Source: Flavobacterium sp. N502540
GTDB lineage: Bacteria; Bacteroidota; Bacteroidia; Flavobacteriales; Flavobacteriaceae
Length of the DNA: 64,000 nt
Direction: 5' to 3'
NCBI RefSeq assembly: GCF_025947365.1
Contig: NZ_CP110012.1
Span: 4,340,001-4,404,000, forward strand
Positions 61,003-64,000 of the stretch are shown one piece after another (the first letter of the stretch is position 1; each line of letters begins with the position of its first letter). The notes beneath the pieces are model-generated. The model ran no database searches and was not told the DNA's origin. It saw only the letters and a program-made list of their open reading frames with translations. Both the position numbers and the translations under genes were made by a program.

Positions 61003-62544
61003 ATGTCTCAAAACACTTTAGAAATAGAAAGAGAAGAGAAAAAAGAACTTTATGCATATCAAAAAGGCGATATTGATGCCATTTTTGATCGTTTAGACAA
61101 CGCTCCTCCGAAACATCATTTATTATATCAATTGCCTACTGGTGGTGGAAAAACTGTGATTTTTTCCGAAATCGTTCGTCGCTATTTAGCTAATAATGAT
61201 AAAAAAGTAGTGGTCCTGACACACCGTATCGAACTTTGTAAGCAAACCTCAAAAATGCTAAAAGGGTTTGGTGTTTCTAATAAAATCATTAACAGTAAAG
61301 TAAAAGAATTACCGGACCAAAACGATTTCTCTTGTTTTGTGGCCATGGTCGAGACTTTGAAAAACCGTATCAATGACGAAAAATTACATTTAGATAACAT
61401 TGGTTTGGTTATTATTGATGAGGCACATTACAATTCATTCCGAAAATTACTAAACTCATTCAAAAATGCTTTTATTCTTGGAGTAACAGCAACGCCTTTG
61501 AGTTCAAATATAAAATTACCGATGCACCAAAGTTACAATGAACTTATTGTGGGTGATACCATTAGTTCATTGATTGACAAGGGATTTTTGGCTCGTGCAA
61601 CAACCTATAGTTATGATGTTGGATTAACCTCTCTTAAAGTAGGTATTAACGGAGATTATACCGTAAAATCATCCGATGATTTGTATACGAATACCATCAT
61701 GCAGGAAAAATTACTGCACGCTTATACAGAACGTTCAATAGGTAAAAAGACCCTGATTTTTAATAATGGTATCCACACTTCGTTATATGTTTATGAAACA
61801 TTTAGAGAAGCTGGTTATGACATCAGACACCTTGATAATACCAGCAGCTCAGAAGAGCGTAAGGATATTTTACAATGGTTCAAAAAAACACCTGATGCGA
61901 TTCTGACTTCTGTGGGAATCTTAACAACAGGTTTTGATGAACCAACGGTTGAAACGATTATTTTGAACAGAGCGACTAAATCATTAACGCTTTATTATCA
62001 GATGATTGGTCGTGGGTCCCGTAAATTACCCGGAAAAGACGAATTTACAGTAATCGATCTGGGGAATAACGCCGCACGTTTTGGTTTATGGAGTGAGCCG
62101 GTAAACTGGCAGCATATCTTTAAATCGCCTGAATTTTATTTAGAGAATCTTCGTGATGATACTGAAATTGAAATGTATTTTAAATACAGTATGCCTGCGG
62201 AATTACGTGCTAAATTCAGTAAAACTGCCGATGTAACTTTTGATGTTGATGAAGAACATAAGTTAATTATCAAACAAAATTTACGTTCAAAAGTGGTTTT
62301 AGACAAATCATTAGAACAGCATGCTTCCATGTGTGTGGACAATACAGAAACGCTACAAGAAGCAAAATCACTAGGAAAAGAACTTGATGATGATATAGAA
62401 TGCCGTATCAAACGTTTTGCAAAATGTTTGAGCCAGTGTAGTAAAAACTACCGTGAATGGCTTCTTGACGATTATAAAAAGAACCTGACGTTATTAATAG
62501 GTAAGAAGTATCGTGAGAAAATCATGAACGAGCCGGACGAATAG
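61003..62544 (+). CDS. DEAD/DEAH-box helicase family protein (SF2)
   Basis: The 513-residue protein has helicase motifs in order: YQLPTGGGKTVIFSEI (Walker A), VVVLTHRIELCKQTSKML, LVIIDEAHYNSF (DEAH), LGVTATPL, and C-terminal TTGFDEPTVETIILNRATKS plus MIGRGSRKLPGKDE. It resembles RadD-type SF2 helicases, thought to act in DNA repair. It has extra C-terminal residues with three Cys-containing segments (e.g. CVDN, CRIKRFAKCLSQC) possibly binding zinc. A TATTTTTG box lies at 60975-60982. Confidence 0.88.
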   Translation: MSQNTLEIEREEKKELYAYQKGDIDAIFDRLDNAPPKHHLLYQLPTGGGKTVIFSEIVRRYLANNDKKVVVLTHRIELCKQTSKMLKGFGVSNKIINSKVKELPDQNDFSCFVAMVETLKNRINDEKLHLDNIGLVIIDEAHYNSFRKLLNSFKNAFILGVTATPLSSNIKLPMHQSYNELIVGDTISSLIDKGFLARATTYSYDVGLTSLKVGINGDYTVKSSDDLYTNTIMQEKLLHAYTERSIGKKTLIFNNGIHTSLYVYETFREAGYDIRHLDNTSSSEERKDILQWFKKTPDAILTSVGILTTGFDEPTVETIILNRATKSLTLYYQMIGRGSRKLPGKDEFTVIDLGNNAARFGLWSEPVNWQHIFKSPEFYLENLRDDTEIEMYFKYSMPAELRAKFSKTADVTFDVDEEHKLIIKQNLRSKVVLDKSLEQHASMCVDNTETLQEAKSLGKELDDDIECRIKRFAKCLSQCSKNYREWLLDDYKKNLTLLIGKKYREKIMNEPDE

Positions 62545-62743
62545 AAAAATTTTGTTTCAGGTTTAAGGTTTCAGTTTTTTTTGGAATCTAAACAAAATTA
62601 TATTCTTAAAAGGAGAAATAGCATTTTAGAGTAATTCATTCTATTGCGATTTCTCCTTTGCAAATTACTAGAAATTCATTTTTAAGTTATCAAAGCAACC
62701 TGAAACTTGAAGCCAATAAAAACAAAATAAACAAAATAAAAAG

Positions 62744-64000
62744 ATGTCTAAACAATTCTCATCATTAGGAATTTCAGCACCAATTTTAAAAGCATTAGGC
62801 GAATTGAATATTGTTGAACCAACAGAAATTCAACAAAAAACAATTCCATTACTTCTGGCTGAAACTCAGGATGTAGTTGGTTTAGCCAAAACAGGAACTG
62901 GTAAAACCGCAGCTTTCGGATTGCCGTTGCTGCAGTTAGTTGATGCAGAATCTCCTGCTGTTCAGGCTGTCATCTTAGTTCCAACAAGAGAACTTGGACA
63001 GCAAATCTTTAGAAATTTAGAGGATTTTGGAAAACATATTCCAAATATTTCTATTGCTTCAGTTTGCGGAGGAATTCCAATAAAACCACAAATTGAGCGA
63101 TTAACACAGCCTACACAAATAGTTGTAGCTACACCGGGACGTTTAATTGATTTGATTCAGCGCAAAGCGATTGATTTAAAACAAACTTCTTATTTAGTGC
63201 TGGATGAAGCCGATGAAATGGTTTCGATACTTAAGGAAAGCTTGGACGAGATCGTTGCGGAACTTCCTAAAAAACACCGTACTTTATTGTTTTCGGCTAC
63301 TTTACCGGGAACAATCAAACAACTGATTCAGAACTATTTGAATAAAAATGTAGTTCAGGTTAGTGCAAATATGGAAACTGCAGGTAATCAGGGAATTGAT
63401 CACGAATATATTGTAGTGGATCCAATTGAAAAACTGGATGTTTTAATGCATTTCCTGAATTCAAAAGAGGGAGAACGCGGTATTATTTTCTGTAAAACCA
63501 AAGCAGCAGTCAATAAATTGGCAAAGAATTTAGCGATCAATCGTTTTTCTTCAGGAGCACTTCACGGCAGTTTGTCACAAGGAATACGTGACAGAATCAT
63601 GGAGCAATTTCGTGAAGGACATATCAATATATTAGTGGCTACAGATTTGGCAGCAAGAGGAATTGATGTAAAAGAGATTTCTTATGTGGTGAATTATCAC
63701 TTACCTGACACTTATGAAAACTACGTTCACCGAAGCGGAAGAACGGCAAGGGCAGGAGCAAAGGGGCTTTCACTAACGGTTTTGCAGGAAGAAGAAGTAG
63801 TAGAAATTCCTGAATTTGAAGCAGAATTAGGAATTAAATTCACCAAATTCCAAAAGCCGTCGGCTTTAAGTCTTGAAGAAAACAATATGCTTTTATGGGC
63901 CAAACAAATTTTCAAAACAAAGCCCAATCATGAGATTTCATCCGATCTGAAAACGAAGGTAAAGACCGTTTTTCATCATCTGACTAAAGACGAATTAATT
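62744..64000 (+). CDS. DEAD-box ATP-dependent RNA helicase (cut by window end)
   Basis: The reading frame from ATG 62744 stays open to the last base, so the C-terminus is missing. Motifs: Q motif (EPTEIQQKTIPLLL), VGLAKTGTGKTAAFGLPLL, PTRELGQQI, TPGRLIDLI, the DEAD box VLDEADEMV, FSATLPG, and DLAARGIDVKEISYVVNYHL with YVHRSGRTARAG. Members remodel RNA in ribosome biogenesis or decay. The gap 62545-62743 holds a TTGAAACTTG-like repeat. Confidence 0.93.
   Translation, partial: MSKQFSSLGISAPILKALGELNIVEPTEIQQKTIPLLLAETQDVVGLAKTGTGKTAAFGLPLLQLVDAESPAVQAVILVPTRELGQQIFRNLEDFGKHIPNISIASVCGGIPIKPQIERLTQPTQIVVATPGRLIDLIQRKAIDLKQTSYLVLDEADEMVSILKESLDEIVAELPKKHRTLLFSATLPGTIKQLIQNYLNKNVVQVSANMETAGNQGIDHEYIVVDPIEKLDVLMHFLNSKEGERGIIFCKTKAAVNKLAKNLAINRFSSGALHGSLSQGIRDRIMEQFREGHINILVATDLAARGIDVKEISYVVNYHLPDTYENYVHRSGRTARAGAKGLSLTVLQEEEVVEIPEFEAELGIKFTKFQKPSALSLEENNMLLWAKQIFKTKPNHEISSDLKTKVKTVFHHLTKDELI

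Overview
The window looks like a chromosome segment of a Flavobacterium-like member of the Flavobacteriaceae (Bacteroidota). The sequence is AT-rich. Promoters fit the Bacteroidota pattern TTTG-N19-TAnnTTTG, for example in front of both tRNA-Val genes and the arsR operon. Lipoproteins carry a Cys followed by Ser/Thr and acidic residues, as expected for surface export in this phylum. Family content also fits: fused branched-chain E1, DUF885, DUF4465, DUF6155, and a deoxyhypusine-synthase-like protein beside arginine decarboxylase. I cannot name the species.

Layout. 1-13000 is mostly housekeeping: the end of ppc, a DinB protein, recQ, a polyamine block (arginine decarboxylase, deoxyhypusine-synthase-like protein, a very acidic small protein), aroB, proline dehydrogenase, a porin-like barrel and an ABC exporter. 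13200-21100 is accessory. A tRNA-Val gene is followed by three tandem 376-bp units, each a GIY-YIG nuclease reading frame ending in a 5'-truncated tRNA-like sequence. Then come a lipoprotein with a C8 tract, a decayed pseudogene, an internally duplicated unknown protein, an adenylate-kinase-like protein, a Crp/Fnr regulator with a Rossmann-fold protein, and a second tRNA-Val with the same promoter, followed by deoD. 21200-30600 holds secreted or envelope enzymes, an orphan kdpA behind tandem palindromes, and an unrecognised two-gene operon. 30900-36440 is a cobalamin-riboswitch locus with three paralogous surface lipoproteins and a DUF4465 lipoprotein, but no TonB receptor.

36500-43600 holds an FAD monooxygenase with a DnaJ-type zinc motif, a HExxH secreted protein, a beta-lactamase-fold hydrolase, a metallo-beta-lactamase-fold protein with a Crp/Fnr gene, and a DUF1877 gene between a VOC gene and a broken copy of its end. 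43700-46690 is a six-gene arsR-led operon with visible operator-like repeats. 47884-51983 is a six-gene minus-strand run ending in a nucleoside phosphorylase. 52000-64000 is core-like: SUI1, a 2-oxoglutarate/Fe(II)-type oxygenase, branched-chain E1, DUF885, an MscS-type channel, DUF6155 and two DEAD/DEAH helicases, the last cut by the window end.

The best candidates for something undescribed are the tRNA/GIY-YIG tandem array and the riboswitch-controlled lipoprotein cluster. The orphan kdpA with its palindromic operator pair and the zinc-motif monooxygenase come next. All calls rest on reading the sequence and on recall of protein families; no database search was run.
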